From NCBI GenBank assembly GCA_004352715.1, contig SCFE01000039.1, positions 2,062,973 through 2,126,972 on the forward strand: a stretch of 64,000 bases of DNA, read 5' to 3'. Source of the stretch: Hofstenia miamia (taxonomy: Eukaryota; Xenacoelomorpha; Acoela). Positions 36,191-49,106 of this stretch are shown here, piece by piece (the stretch's first letter is position 1; each line of letters opens with the position of its first letter). Under the pieces are notes generated by a model. It saw nothing but the letters and a program-made list of their open reading frames with translations. It was not told the origin of the DNA and made no database searches. Made by a program: the position numbers and the translations under genes.

Positions 36191-37581
36191 CTAAATAGAC
36201 ACACCCACTTATTCTATTTCTAAACTATTTCAAAACGAAAAAATATTATCACAGGTAAATATAACTCATAGACCGCGGAAGTAACAGAATTTGACACGCG
36301 GTGAATAACTGGTGGGAATGTTCGCCGGTTTAAGAGAAATGAGCTCGACTTCGGCTTCCTTATACTTCAAAACCACCGTTTCGACTTCGTTAAAATTAAA
36401 TGTAATTTAAGAGAAAAATACCATTTTAAAGAATATTTTCATAACACTAAATTAAGTTGTTAACCAAGTAAAAAAATTACGCTTCAACGCTGCATTGTTT
36501 CTGCTGAAAACAAAAAAACTCGTTTATAATTTTTTTTTCTGTTTCGATAAGAAATCACGTGTAACAAATACTAGAAAATAGGCAATTGTAGCAAGCAGCT
36601 AGGCTTTTCCAACTAAATTAAAAGGTTGATCCGTTTGTTATATCGGAAGTTCATTGCATAACTGAAGATGTTGAGAGAAACTGAAAGATCAGAAGTATAC
36701 GATTAACATCATGGTTTCATAACGGTTGCATAAAATCAATGTTTCGAAACAAATAGAATATGTATTCCAACAAAACCAATCTTTCAATGAAAAACCGTAT
36801 ACTCACAGAAAAGTCCCGTTAACAATTACATCTTTAAGATAGTTGAAATTACCGCCTTTCGGTTAAATTCTCTTAACAAGGAAATTTCTGCAAAATTAAT
36901 GTTTGGTTGGCAATGCAAGCATTGGTATTTCATTTTTAAGAATAAACAATTAGCTTTGCATTAATATTTTTATAATCTTGTGGCAACTGGTGAAATCACT
37001 AATCATTCATCACCTTAACAGAAAATAAGCCTATCGAGAGCATTCTAAAAATCTAATCATATTGAAAGGATTTAAAACAAAATATCAATAATGTATTAAA
37101 CCCAATTCTGTGTTCTTCAATTAAATGGTCTTTTTGATATCTGCAAAATCATTAAAAATATAGATTGTTTGTGATATATTTTGATAAAAAAATCTTTCCC
37201 CACCTACGAGCGGAATTGACTGTTGTGGTGAGATTACTATTGGCAATTGGCGGCTTTCGAATTTATACGGACCAGTTGAAACAGAAATCATTAACATTAA
37301 AGAAATGCCTTGAGATTTATTAGTTATCAGAAATTAATGAAACAAAGAACAAAGTCACTCAATGCCTACATACCACAAACAAGAAAACGGATATCATGAT
37401 TAGCTAAACGCAAGCCCGGAGGGTAGGAATATATATAAAGTTAGTAGGTAATTCACCACTATCATTTCCAGGACGTGGTTAATGTTAGAATTGGTCTCAT
37501 TAAAAAATCCCAAAATATGTAGAAAGTTAACTATAAACTACACAAATATTTAAATTAATACCGAATAAAAACGCTACTTAC

Positions 37582-37638
37582 TCGACTAGCTCGTGCTGAA
37601 TCGATGGTTTCATCTACAAAAGAATTTGCTATATGTAT
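37582..37638 (-). CDS. SYTL-like: Slp-like gene, short linker exon
   Basis: The acceptor CTTTTCTTTTAG precedes ATACATATAGC; the donor is AGTCGA before GTAAGT, a near-ideal 5' splice site. Phase 0 on both sides, 19 codons: IHIANSFVDETIDSARASR. Too short for domain recognition. Splice-site quality and phase agreement with both neighbours are the support. The acidic/Ser peptide fits the disordered linker ahead of C2A. Confidence 0.7.
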
Positions 37639-40559
37639 CTAAAAGAAAAGACTTCAATACTTTGTTAATTATTTGAAACGCTAAAAGTCTAACAGAGAGA
37701 ATAGAGCATGGCGCCAAGAAACTAAAAGAACTCGAGCAAGAAAAATTACTTGGAATATGCACCCGAAATATAATTTTCAAAAAGGCATTAATTAAAAAGA
37801 AAGTTACTGCATAAAAGTGGGTCACTCAATTATAGAAGCAGCACGGTATATTAGCATTTCTAGGATAACGTTATAACTAATTGAAGGTCTGCTAACAAGA
37901 AAGTAGTAAGACAATTAGCATTTTAAGTTAGAGTAATATTTTTATAAATCGACTATATGAGACAAAACTAATTTCTTTCTTCGTGCTAAATGTCAATTTC
38001 CATTAGTTTTTGCTCTGATTACTCGCTGATGCAAATTTAGGAGTAATCGAAAGCATTAAAAGGTTTAATAGTTGACGAACACATTCATGATAGTGTCAGT
38101 TATTTATGCAAATGGACTACGTATCAAAATGACCTAACATCGCAAAAATAATGAATGGATTAACTATTAACTATGTCAAAGACTTTTAAGCAAGGCTTTG
38201 ATTATGTCTAACATTAAGGTCTTGGAAATTTTCAATAATTTACTTGTCTTCGACAAATAATTTGCAAAGCGATTTTGGAAGTGCAACATCTAGGATTTTT
38301 TTATTTTGGTACGTAATATCAAGTAATGAGGTCATCAGGCATTGCGTAGTATAATGAAGTATTTCTAATTATGGTTTCTAATAACCTTTTTTAAAAAGCA
38401 CTAAAGCATTTAATCAGAAGTATTATACTTACAGAAAATGTTCAATAAATAAAAATTATGAAAATGAGAAGAGAAGTGATTTACTACCTCATCGCGCAAA
38501 TTCGCGTTAATAATTTGCTTTCAAAACTTTAGCTTTTTCAAATGCGTTTGTTTTAATAATTAAATTATTACGCTAAACTAAGAGGAAGCAAACCGTTGAA
38601 GAAAGTATACACTGAAAAATGAACACAAAAGCATCAATACAAGAAATGTTGAATATAATGAAAATTACGTCAGAGAAATGTAGGTTTTATTAACAGAAAC
38701 TCAGCGGTTAATTGAACCAGTTTAAACAATAATATTCTAATAATAAAATTCATGCTAATTAACCAAATTCTGCCGAACTTTCAATGTCAGTTCAGCAGGA
38801 AACAAATTGAACTAATTTAAACGCATCATGCAACAAATAAGATAAGCCACATGCCAAAGCACTCACCTGCCTGAATTCCAATCATGAGGTGCCTTAATAC
38901 AGTGTGTCGTTATAATAATAGTTCAAATGCTATCCAAAATATATACAATAATATTTGATGGTATGTGGTATGATAATCAGAGACCGACATGGGACCGCGC
39001 TTGAGCCGAGGTATGGGAAAAGAGTGGCTCAAATTAAAAAAAACTATTAGGCAACTACACACAAGTAAACCAAAGTGGAGTGAATCTATATAATTTATAA
39101 GCAATAGATTGACAATTTAAAATTTTTAAATTTTGCATTAGTATTATATACTCTTTTCAAACTATTTAAGATTTTCAATTTCATTGTGTAAATCTCATTG
39201 GAAGTGTCCAAAATATCCCGTCGAACAAATTTAAAAATTGTTGAACATTCTTTAGGCTTAAAGCTGGATATTATTTCAGTAAGCATATTTAAATATGGCA
39301 AATGCATAACTATGCAAAGTAATTCACAATTGAATAATGTGTTATAGCTGAATGTATTGGGAAGATTTCCATAAATGCTACTCTTAAATAACTACAATAT
39401 TTCACAGGTTGATAAAAACTATTTTATAAAACGCTTACAAAATTGTGATGCATAATGACTTATAAAAATTAAACACGCTTTCAATTCATTACCTTTAACG
39501 ATGTTTTGATAAGTTCAAATATGAAAATTAAACAATAGGCTTATCACCTGCGCACAGGTACAAAGGTAACAAAGATATTACAGACAATGCCTTCCCATTC
39601 AAACGAAGGCTAGTCATTAATTACACTTCAATTCTAAATTTGCTAATTATGAAATAAAGCAGACAGTTAATAAAATGATAAATAGTGATTCTGCGAATAT
39701 TTAAAAAATTCGAATTGCAAACTACCAATAGACGCCTATTTTTGAAAAATTATGATGTAAAAATTCGCTAAAGCAATCTGCAAAACCCTACTAAAAATAT
39801 TTCTCAATGTCTGACATACTGAAATTCACAAAAATCCATGATTACCATACATAAATTACAAAAAAATGTTAGCGGAATACTAAAATAATTCTTCAGAAAT
39901 TTCTATTTTACATTTTCATGCCCTCGTCTATGACGGGGAGACGCAGTTTTAAAACGTTGGTAAACAAATAATATAACGTATATTTACAGATGAGAGTTAC
40001 CATCTAACTAGTACAAAACGTTGATATATTTTTTGTTTGCTACATTTTTAGTTGCATAGCGTTCATAACATAATAAATTGCTTTGAAATTTAATTTGCCT
40101 TTTGAAAATACTCTAAGATTGCAAAACTCATAAAAAGTAATTACGCAGCACTGCAGTTATATATTTGAAAGATGCTGCAATCAAGGGAGTTCACAGATGT
40201 CAATTAGTTGACTATTTGTTAATTAATTATTCTTGTAGATGCAGTTGCTAACATACCTAGCATCAAACAACAAGTAATATCATAGACGTACATTCGAGGA
40301 CATATCTTATTAATCAAGTTATTGAAGCCAAAACTCGAATTTTCTCAAACACAAGTTATGAATACAATCGAACCTGGATATAGTGAACTTCCGGTATTGG
40401 CTAAATATTCTTATGCTCTCAAAGTACGCTAAACGGTAATCGCTGTTAGGTAATTAAGTAACACCACCTCTATATTTCCAATGTAAGCAATAAATTTGCT
40501 AAAAAGTTACAATTAATCTACATACTAAATATGAAATATATAATAAAAAATGTGTGTGT
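37639..40559. other. Intron sequence
   Basis: AT-rich. A GC-rich patch at 38975-39030 (minus GGCTCAAGCGCGGTCCCATG) is unexplained. It sits between an acceptor-like TTTGAG and no clear donor, so I do not call an exon. Confidence 0.5.
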
Positions 40560-40962
40560 GTCTATGTATGTGGTGAGCTCAGTGTAAAAAATCAGTAAAT
40601 GTCTTTAGCATGTTTGTGTCTCCGATTGTATATTGTCGATGTAAAAGTGCACATTTTAATTTTTTTCTAAATTTTTTGTAATTTTTTTCTCTTCTACTCT
40701 CATTATCTAAATCATTCCAAATATTAGAGGCTGCTCGATGAAAACTAGGATATGAAATACTGCTACAAATAAACGTATGTGATCGAGGATTTACTTTTAA
40801 GTAATTATCAAGAAAAGAAATTGATTGTCGGCCATATTTATACTTAAATAAAATTGAAGCTGCATGGAATTGTACTTGATATAGCGGGGATAATCTATTA
40901 TACTTTCGTCTGTATTCACTAACATGATCATGCTTACGTGCAAAATTTAATGTTTTTAATGA

Positions 40963-41519
40963 CCAATTAAAAGTTTTTGATAATAAATAACGGCTTTTTG
41001 TATTAAAATTTATAAATAAAAATGAACAATAATGTAACTGCGATAAACAAAAGGCATGTAATAATTGAACGTGATAATCTGGNATAATGGCAGCACAGGA
41101 GCAAGCAATAAGAACAAACTGGGTGAAGAAGCATATAGACAGAAGAGTAGAAGTAAGTGATAAGTGCAGGCTATGTAAGAAAGAGGCGGAGACAGTAGAT
41201 CATCTGATAGCAGGGTGTGAGAAGTTGGCACAGAATGAGTATAAGTTCCGGCATGACAAGGTGGGAAGAATGGTACACTGGAGTTTGAGCAGGCAGCATG
41301 GGTTAGAAGCAGGAGACAAGTGGTATGACCACAAGAAACAGGGCGTCATAGAAAATGAGAAGGTTAAGATACTGTGGGATTTCAGCATACAGACAAGCAA
41401 AGTGATAGAAGCACGGAGGCCCAATTAAAAGTTTTTGAATTAAAATTTATAAATAAAAATGAACAATAATGTAATTGTGATAAACAAAAGGCATGTAATA
41501 AGTGAACGTGATAATCTGG
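40963..41519. repeat. Duplicated LINE segment flanking an N and a foreign insert
   Basis: LINE bases 40963-41082 recur at 41421-41519, the second copy lacking about 22 bases (around AATAACGGCTTTTTGTA). The N at 41083 and the plus-strand RT fragment at 41084-41420 lie between them. Either two haplotypes or contigs have been joined, or an insertion with target-region duplication was assembled across a gap. Confidence 0.75.
41087..41428 (+). pseudogene. C-terminal domain of a second type of retroelement reverse transcriptase
   Basis: A 113-codon open plus frame reads AAQEQAIRTNWVKKHIDRR, then CRLCKKEAETVDHLIAGC, then KLAQNEYKFRHDKVGRMVHW, then KILWDFSIQTSKVIEARRPN. The C-x2-C...H-x4-C motif with 'eqAirTn' before and 'RHD.V...vHW' after is the zinc-knuckle-like C-terminal segment of a RT family common in marine invertebrate genomes. 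It differs from the surrounding CR1/Jockey-like element and is on the opposite strand. Its GC content is clearly higher than the flanks. The left boundary coincides with the N at 41083, so the rest of the element may be missing from the assembly. No stop interrupts it, so the piece is young. Confidence 0.75.
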
Positions 41520-42871
41520 CCCAAAATTTCTTAGATGGTATAAGTATCTAACGCCAGAAGCCATTTTTTGTAACTTTTTTAGGAGAAATTTATCGAATTT
41601 TAAATCTTTGTCAATATCAACACCTAAATATGTAACATGATCAGATTGTTTTATTGGAACACTGTTAACAATTAATTCGATCTTATTTGTTATTTCTTTT
41701 ACAGAATTAGGGGAAAATATAATGAATTGCGTTTTTTCAATATTAATTTTTAATTGATTGGATGAGAAATACCTAGAAAGATTTTCAATATCACTTTGTA
41801 AATTTTTTGTAGCCCTAAATGCATCATTATCTGTATTTATGAGGCAAGTATCATCAGCAAATTGATATATTTCACTATGTTTTACATGTTTAATTATGTC
41901 ATTTACATATATTGCAAATAAAATTGGCCCTAGTACTGTGCCTTGAGGCACTCCTCGATCGTTTTTAATATAATCAGATTTCATATTATTCATTAAAACA
42001 CGCTGTTTTCTATTTTCTAAAAAATTTAATTTAATTTTGTTGAAATCCGTAATTTTTAAGTTTAATCGCCAAAATTTCAAAGTTCATTGAATTAAAAGCT
42101 TTGCTTAAGTCTACAAGTGCTATGCAACTGGATTTATTTTGAGAATTATTTGAGGACATTTTTTCAGTAACTTAAAAAAATAATTCTATCACTTGTACTA
42201 TGTTTAGCGCCGAAACCATATTGTTTAAATAAGATATTCTCAGATGCAAGGTATTGGTTGATTTGAATGTGCAATAATTTTTCGAATAATTTACTAAAAG
42301 GGTGTGTTATTGAGATTTGATCTGAGTTTAATATTCCACCAAGTACATGAAGAATTGTTCTTCATTTACCTGAGATTGCGATGCCTTCCTTAAACTAGAG
42401 TTCATACAGAGTTGTTATAATAGACATCAATTTAACCAACTTAAATTGCTTAAAAACTTCAATGCACAACACCAATATTTTTACATAGTATATTTGGTAA
42501 AGTACACATCTGGATGTAATATAAACCTCTATATATCACAAATTTTGGAGCCACCCGACCAGGTACGTTCGTTATATACAGATTCGACTGTATCACAATC
42601 AATAAATAAATAGGCAGAGGAAGTGAACCTCTGGTACAAAACTAAAATTTCATAAACATCAACACTTCAATATATTTGGAAACATGTATTTTATAGTTGC
42701 CAAAATGAATTCTAGTTGTTTATATGAAAGGTATTTCCTTTTAAATTCTTACATTACTATTCTAATTCGCAATTAGTTTATAAAAACATAGGCAAGCATC
42801 AAAGCTTTTGAAGTTAAAGGTGACCTAGCTGATAAAATTCACAACGTGGATAAACTTTAGCAAAGGCTTAC

Positions 42872-43037
42872 AGATTGATCAGACCAGGGATTGTCATCGG
42901 ATTCAGATGTGTTGAAGCTGGCAGAACGATGATGTCTACGGGGTAGGCACTTTGCAGATAATCCTCCATTCGCAATTCCAGAATTATCTAGAGAATGTTG
43001 ACTGCTGTTTGGGGATAAACTACGAGTTGATGATTGA
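42872..43037 (-). CDS. SYTL-like: Slp-like gene, Ser-rich linker exon
   Basis: The acceptor TACAATTATTTAG precedes TCAATCATC; the donor is GATCAATCT before GTAAGC. Phase 2 in, phase 0 out. It reads QSSTRSLSPNSSQHSLDNSG, then GLSAKCLPRRHHRSASFNTS, then ESDDNPWSDQS. No folded domain is seen. The RRHHRSAS patch is a plausible basophilic-kinase site (inference). The split Ser codon from the exon ending at 60024 (TC/T) gives LEGISS-QSSTRS. Low complexity limits homology detection, but the splice sites are good and both phases agree with neighbours. Confidence 0.8.
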
Positions 43038-43609
43038 CTAAATAATTGTAAAATTACTCGGTTGAAAAACTTCACTTGTGAGTTACAAATGATCATATAT
43101 AAATAATTTATCAAAGTCCATCATGCCAACAGGCATACTTGGTATTAGAATTCTGCATGATAACACTGTGAGTACACCTATTTCTCACTTAAATTTTAAA
43201 ACCTTTTTTGAATTCTGCGTAAAAAGTTACCCCAGATAGCGAATTTTTATGTAATTCTGACGACGCATTAAAAAGGTATGCAATTTTTATATTTTTCATT
43301 ATGATTCATATTAATGGTAATTTAGAAAATTATAATTTTAAGGTTATCGTGATTGAATTGTCAAAAAACTATTTTTAGCTCCACTTGAAAATATACAAAT
43401 TAACATTTTTCTAAATGAAAAAAAAAGAAAAATCTAATTGAAGACCTTGACCACACATAATATGCGTCAATGTCACCAGACATGGGTGACTCAGCTATTG
43501 TCAAAAATTGTTTATTTAGAGTATCGATTAGATTTGCACTTTACCATTTCACTGTTTGGTAAAAAAAAGCTCATTGATATAATTTCTTACTCCAGTCACG
43601 AGTGGGTTT

Positions 43610-45030
43610 ATGTCAAAGCAAAAACATAAAATTGATCCAGATGAATTCTGTTATGTTTGTGTCCACTTCGTTGGGAGAGGCAAACGTTTTACGGCCACTC
43701 TGAGAGATGCTTATCGGAAATATTTCAAAAGTAATTCTTCAGATGTTGATTATGACTATGCACCGTATTATCTTTGCTCTTCATTTGCTCAAAATCTATA
43801 TAATTTCAACAAGGACCATTCCTTTAAAATGCCATTTCAATCACCAGCAATTTAGACAGAGCATTTGAGTCATGCTGACAATGAGTGCTATTTCTGTACT
43901 GTCAAAAGGCCAAATCTAAATGCAACAGCTGAATGTGTCAATTGCAAACTTCCTTATCAAGATGCTACTGATCTAGCCCTTTGCAATGGTCCTTTGAAGT
44001 CAAGCTCTGATTCCAGTACCCGCTAAACAGAGGACAATTATTCGTGTGAAACAACAAAAGTAAATGATAATGTTGTTTAGTCTAAGGATTTATTTGCTGA
44101 TTTCTGTCGAGAGCTAAAGCTAAGCATACGCAAATTTATGAAATGTCTTTCGATGCTCAAAGTCGATCCAGTTATGCAAGAGAGAATGAATTCCATTTCA
44201 GTGTGAAGCATTAAACTACGGAGTCATTCTCTACAGTAATATTTTACTAAATCTGGCCCATACTCCTTCTGCCATGATATTGATGGGCTGTTTGTTCATT
44301 TGAATGTAGTTTACAACAAGAACGATTGGTGCCTTTTTTTAACTCATCGACTAGAAGTTTAAAAGCCGCCGTGATGTGCCAAAATAACATCTTGCCGACC
44401 TTCCCAATTGCCTATGCACAAGTGAAGGAAGACAGAGAGTCAATCAGACTTTGATCCTAATTATGATTATGTTTGGCCTTTACAAGAGGAATTTTACTTT
44501 GATCCAATTGTTCCTATATCAAAGATGATAATACCATTTTTGCATGTAAAACATTGGCCTTTTTCAACAATTTGTCAAGGCATTGACTAAGGACTCTTCA
44601 GTGTTAGTTCATTTGGCTAAAACGTTTTAAAAGTCATTTGAAAAGGTCAGCAATGGCGTCTTTAATGAACCAGAAATTCGGTCTTTTGAAAAGGACACAA
44701 TATTTTGTTCTTTTTTAAATTCTGATCAGCAGTGTGCATGGAATGCTTTTCTGACTCCTTGTTATTGTGTCCTGGGCAAAAAGATAAGAGATGATTGGCA
44801 ATTGCTTACTGAGAATTTTGCAAAATCTGGGTTTAAGAAAGATGACAAGCAAAATGCATTTTATCCTTAAGCACAAAAATAAATATCAGTTATTCCTTTC
44901 AGTGTTCTCTGATGAAAATGGTGAACGTCTTCATAAAGATTTGGAGAGCATTGAACACCGTTGAACCTCGTGTTTCCCACCATCGTGACTGGAAGAGATA
45001 TGTTTTTTGTTGTTCCAATTCTTACTGTTT
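43610..45030 (+). pseudogene. Decayed copy of a multi-copy invertebrate gene/transposon-like family (SDE.GER motif)
   Basis: The plus frame 43610-43855 reads DPDEFCYVCVHFV, then LRDAYRKYF, then MPFQSP, and continues past a stop with DNECYFCTVKRPNLNA. Further on come YVWPLQEEF (about 44472-44498) and a frame-shifted end DEQ-like SDQQCAWNAFL, VFSDENGERLHKDLESIEHR (44902-44961). I know this order from a family repeated in many invertebrate genomes: 'D...FCYVCG.......R.....v...Y..YFg', then 'MPF..PmvWRE...H..dCYFC', and near the end 'DEHGERFHQDI..ME.RYQGRW'. Its biological role is unknown to me. Many stops and shifts mean it is dead. It lies in the intron between exons at 60.0 and 43.0 kb. Confidence 0.65.
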
Positions 45031-45843
45031 TGCAATATATTTAGGCTTAAAATACTGAGTAAAGGACCATTCCTTTAAAATGCCATTTCAATCACCAGCA
45101 ATTTAGACAGAGCATTTGAGTCATGCTGACAATGAGTGCTATTTCTGTACTGTCAAAAGGCCAAATCTAAATGCAACAGCTGAATGTGTCAATTGCAAAC
45201 TTCCTTATCAAGATGCTACTGATCTAGCCCTTTGCAATGGTCCTTTGAAGTCAAGCTCTGATTCCAGTACCCGCTAAACAGAGGACAATTATTCGTGTGA
45301 AACAACAAAAGTAAATGATAATGTTGTTTAGTCTAAGGATTTATTTGCTGATTTCTGTCGAGAGCTAAAGCTAAGCATACGCAAATTTATGAAATGTCTT
45401 TCGATGCTCAAAGTCGATCCAGTTATGCAAGAGAGAATGAATTCCATTTCAGTGTGAAGCATTAAACTACGGAGTCATTCTCTACAGTAATATTTTACTA
45501 AATCTGGCCCATACTCCTTCTGCCATGATATTGATGGACTGTTTGTTCATTTGAATGTAGTTTACAACAAGAACGATTGGTGCCTTTTTATTGACTCATC
45601 GACTACAAGTTCAAAAGCCGCCGTGATGTGCCAAAATAACATCTTGCCGACCTTCCCAATTGCCTATGCACAAGTGAAGGAAGACAGAGAGTCAATCAGA
45701 CTTTGATCCTAATTATGATTATGTTTGGCCTTTACAAGAGGAATTTTACTTTGATCCAATTGTTCCTATATCAAAGATGATAATACCATTTTTGCATGTA
45801 AAACATTGGCCTTTTTCAACAATTTGTCAAGGCATTGACTAAG
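43811..45843. repeat. 780-bp direct duplication within the decayed gene, ending at an N
   Basis: Bases 43811-44591 recur at 45062-45843 with only a few substitutions and one 1-base indel. The shared premature stops show that the sequence decayed before it was duplicated. Unique sequence 44592-45061 lies between the copies, and the second copy ends exactly at N 45844. Confidence 0.85.
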
Positions 45844-45844
45844 N

Positions 45845-46534
45845 AACTATAAACTTAAGGATATTGTTCAGCTCTATCTCTATTCCAATTAGTTGAAAAA
45901 GTCGGCAAAAACTTTGAGGAAGAAGCCTTTGTTCATTAGCGAATTGAGTTTAATTTTGAGTAAAGCGTACATAAAACGGGATAAATGTAAATAAGAAAAA
46001 TGCGCTCGTTTTTGATAAATTTCATTGTTTGAAACAAGTGTTTACGCATTTATTATTCATCAATGAAATTCATTCTCATTCCAGTTTATTCACTCATTCT
46101 CAACAACAATATATTGTCACGGTGACAAACCATTATGCCAGCTCCAACCTTGAAGTAGTGAAATAGCATTTTCAAACTTAGTTAAAACAGTTTTAAAGAT
46201 AATCTCACGATAATTATACTATGAATTGATTTGTGATTAGCTATGCTGGCATTTATATCGCCACTTACTTGAAAAAATCCCGAACAACCACCTACTTAAT
46301 GGCTTCTTAAAATACATTTCACGGACATGTAATTTTCATGACAAACGTTGACATCACTGGAAACCTTGACATCACTGCATACATTAATTTCACTGGATTA
46401 AATTTTGGACAGATTTAATTACATACAGGAATACTAAAACAACAAAAATGGTTTTACTTCATAACGGTTTTTAGAGTAGCAACGAGGAAGTAAGCATTCA
46501 TATGCACACACACACATATATATAAATATTAACA

Positions 46535-46570
<36 letters not shown>

Positions 46571-48324
46571 GCACATTTATCTAAAAATGAAAACAGTAGC
46601 TTCACAGTGAATTTGATTTCACAATAAATCCACCAAAGGAGGCCGTTACAATACGTATTACATATAAAAATTTTTTATTCTACACTTTTTACACAATCAA
46701 ATCAAATGAATGTGGAGATATTGCATAAATAAAAAACGTAAAACTAATGAATTAATCCGTTAACCTAAAGATAACTGAGGCAAAATGAATTTTTTTAAGA
46801 AATGAGTTTTATAAAAAGCGTAATCAATAAAGCAAGGAGATAATGTTTAGAAGCTAATTTATGCAAAGCGCACTATTAACAAAGCCAGCTAAACAAATAG
46901 TAGACGTGCAGATATTGAGAGGCATCAGCGATAAACAACGTAAAGAAATACGTAATTTGAATTATTATAAAGTGAAAAATGTGTATGAAGAATTTCCAGC
47001 AACAATTATTTTTACTGATAAGCAGTGCGGTTGCACATACCGGTAATTAATAATAAATGGAATTCATTTGAAACATATATAAAGTAAGAAGTATAAAAAA
47101 TGCACGATGGATCATGTTTACCAGAGTGTAAACAATTTTTTTTGCACAAATTGTTAATAGTTTTAAATACTAAATGCTGTTCATTTTCCATTTGTGACAA
47201 CCCATTTTCAATTACTCTTTTCCCGCGAATTATTAAATGAATATTCCCACTACATTAAATAGTAAGAAATTGAGAAAAAGCGAACAGATAGGTTTATTTG
47301 TACACGAATGAAAATGAAGCAGGTAAAATTAACCACACTATTCTAAGGCTTTAGTTGATAGAAAATATTACATTGGTGTAGATTTAAAAAGTGAAATACT
47401 AAGGTTATAACAAACAAATGAAAAAAAACTATTTATATTTAAATGACATGCTTTATGTTATGGGCATGTAAATGTAATTACCTTCTTCAACTTCTTATGC
47501 TTTCGCTCTTTTTGAATGTTTGGATGTCTATCTGGACTTTTATAAGATTATCAACAATTTCCAAATATTTTACTTTAACAATTGGAAAAGGCATTTAGTA
47601 CGTTATTTAATATAGTTGTCAGGAATGTTCGAACCTATATTAAGAACATTAAATGGAATTGACTTTATATCAATATGACTCTGAACCTTTTCAAATAATG
47701 TAAATAGATATCTCAAGCAATTTGATGAGGAAATTTGCTCAAAGCTTAACGGAAAAAACAAAAAAGCCCAAAAATTTGGAATTTGAATCTCACAAAGATC
47801 AGCAGAATCTTAAATTATTTTCATACTTGTTTAATTAATGTATGCTCCGAAAAAAACTAAAAGACTGTCTTATATAGCAAGCACTTAGAAAAAGCAATCC
47901 AGTACTACGGTAAACATTTTGAAAACTTCAATAAGCTATCACGGCGAGAACCTCTGCAAACGGAGGAAAACAAAAGAAACTATAAATAAAACGCATTTCT
48001 GAATTCTTCTTCAGACAAATGATGTCCTTGTTTTGCAGACATTCCTACATGAATATTAATCACGTCTGTCATGCAGGATGTATGCGCAAATGAATTTTAA
48101 TAATTTAAAAACATTCTTGTCAGCAAATTCAACCGCAACTTTTAAGCTTAATGTACATTTTACACTTCCAAATCCCTATAACTCAAAGAGCTTTCATTCC
48201 TGGTAAGTGAGGCAACCAAAAAGTAGACTATAAAATCTTAAGATGTAAACTAATGATTTGAAATAAGTGTATTTAAGTAGCAAAATACCTAAGCTTTCTT
48301 ATACAAGTGTAAAACAAAACCGAT
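45845..48324. other. Intron sequence with an AT/CA microsatellite
   Basis: AT-rich. Microsatellite at 46505-46570 (CA then TA repeats). Three imperfect copies of a GACATCACTGG-like unit at 46338-46396. Short frames at 46861-47200 are not recognised. Confidence 0.5.
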
Positions 48325-48716
48325 TGTAATAAGGAACAACAAATATTTTTCTATTCTCAGGACGAAATAACGAAACTCTGAACAACTGCTTATATATGCT
48401 CTGAGAAAACTCTTCCTGAACATATCTAGAATAACATTAAAACCATTTTTTATCTAAATGAAAACCATTTTGAATTCCAGACATTTTAAACATGACTGAT
48501 AAATGTTGAAGNNNNNNNNNNNNNNNNNTGTAATAAGGAACAACAAATATTTTTTCTATTCTCAGGACGAAATAACGAAACTCTGAACAACTGCTTATAT
48601 ATGCTCTGGGAAAACTCTTACTGAACATATCTAGAATAACATTAAAACCATTTTTTATCTAAATGAAAACCATTTTGAATTCCAGACATTTTAAACATGA
48701 CTGATAAATGTTGAAG
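48325..48716. repeat. 187-bp direct duplication flanking a 17-N gap
   Basis: Bases 48325-48511 and 48529-48716 match nearly perfectly (one extra T, and two substitutions such as CTGAGAAAAC/CTGGGAAAAC). The gap sits exactly between the copies, so this is probably a contig overlap left unmerged. Confidence 0.85.
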
Positions 48717-49106
48717 ATAATTTCCAAATATTAAATAGCCGCAACTAACTTGCTTTAAATGTGACTTATTGTAGTACAATAAACCAAACAATGATTGAAA
48801 TTGAATGTCTTATGAATATGTTTATGGCATGTTTCTCAATGTTGAAATTTATTGGAATTGACAAGTGTTTGAATCGAACATATTAAACGGAAGCGTTTTA
48901 TTAAATGGCAGAGATTCATTGAGGAATGAAAGAAATCACACAACTTTAAATGCAATTAATTCTAAGTCAATTTCCAAGAAATCTAATAACTAGGAAATTG
49001 GAAAGCATGATTCTTGCACTTGCATAAAGACAGCAATGTAAATTATTGGTGCTCGGAATAACATAGAAATGCTATATACTATACGTAAAAGAGTAGAAAA
49101 ACCAAC
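48717..49106. other. Intron sequence
   Basis: AT-rich, nothing recognised. Confidence 0.5.

Larger units (their letters stand above)
40560..42330 (-). pseudogene. CR1/Jockey-like LINE in the intron, interrupted at an assembly join
   Basis: Minus strand in order: HIQINQYLASENILFKQYGF near 42210-42290, ALVDLSKAFNSMNFEIL (palm motif) near 42080-42140, the open frame 42080-41382 with RGVPQGTVLGPILFAIYVND (residues 42-61), the catalytic QFADD box (73-77), KTQFIIF and VTYLGVDIDKDLKFD. After the join, the C-terminal part reads FARKHDHVSEYRRKYNR, then VNPRSHTFI and NIWNDLDNESRREKNYKKF. Stops and shifts occur mainly upstream. The 3' end near 40560 is followed by TG-rich sequence. It inserted in the same strand as the host gene, in the intron between the exons at 43.0 and 37.6 kb. 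Confidence 0.8.

Noticed and set aside
38960-39050. GC-rich patch with HSFPIPRLKRGP in an open frame
   Set aside because: No convincing donor after it and no phase-consistent role; left as unexplained intron sequence.
41010-41424. Two minus frames rich in Leu/Ser
   Set aside because: Antisense shadows of the plus-strand RT C-terminal fragment, one crossing the N.
46338-46396. Three GACATCACTGG-like units as a tandem array
   Set aside because: Too few and too diverged to call a repeat array; no CRISPR-like regular spacing.
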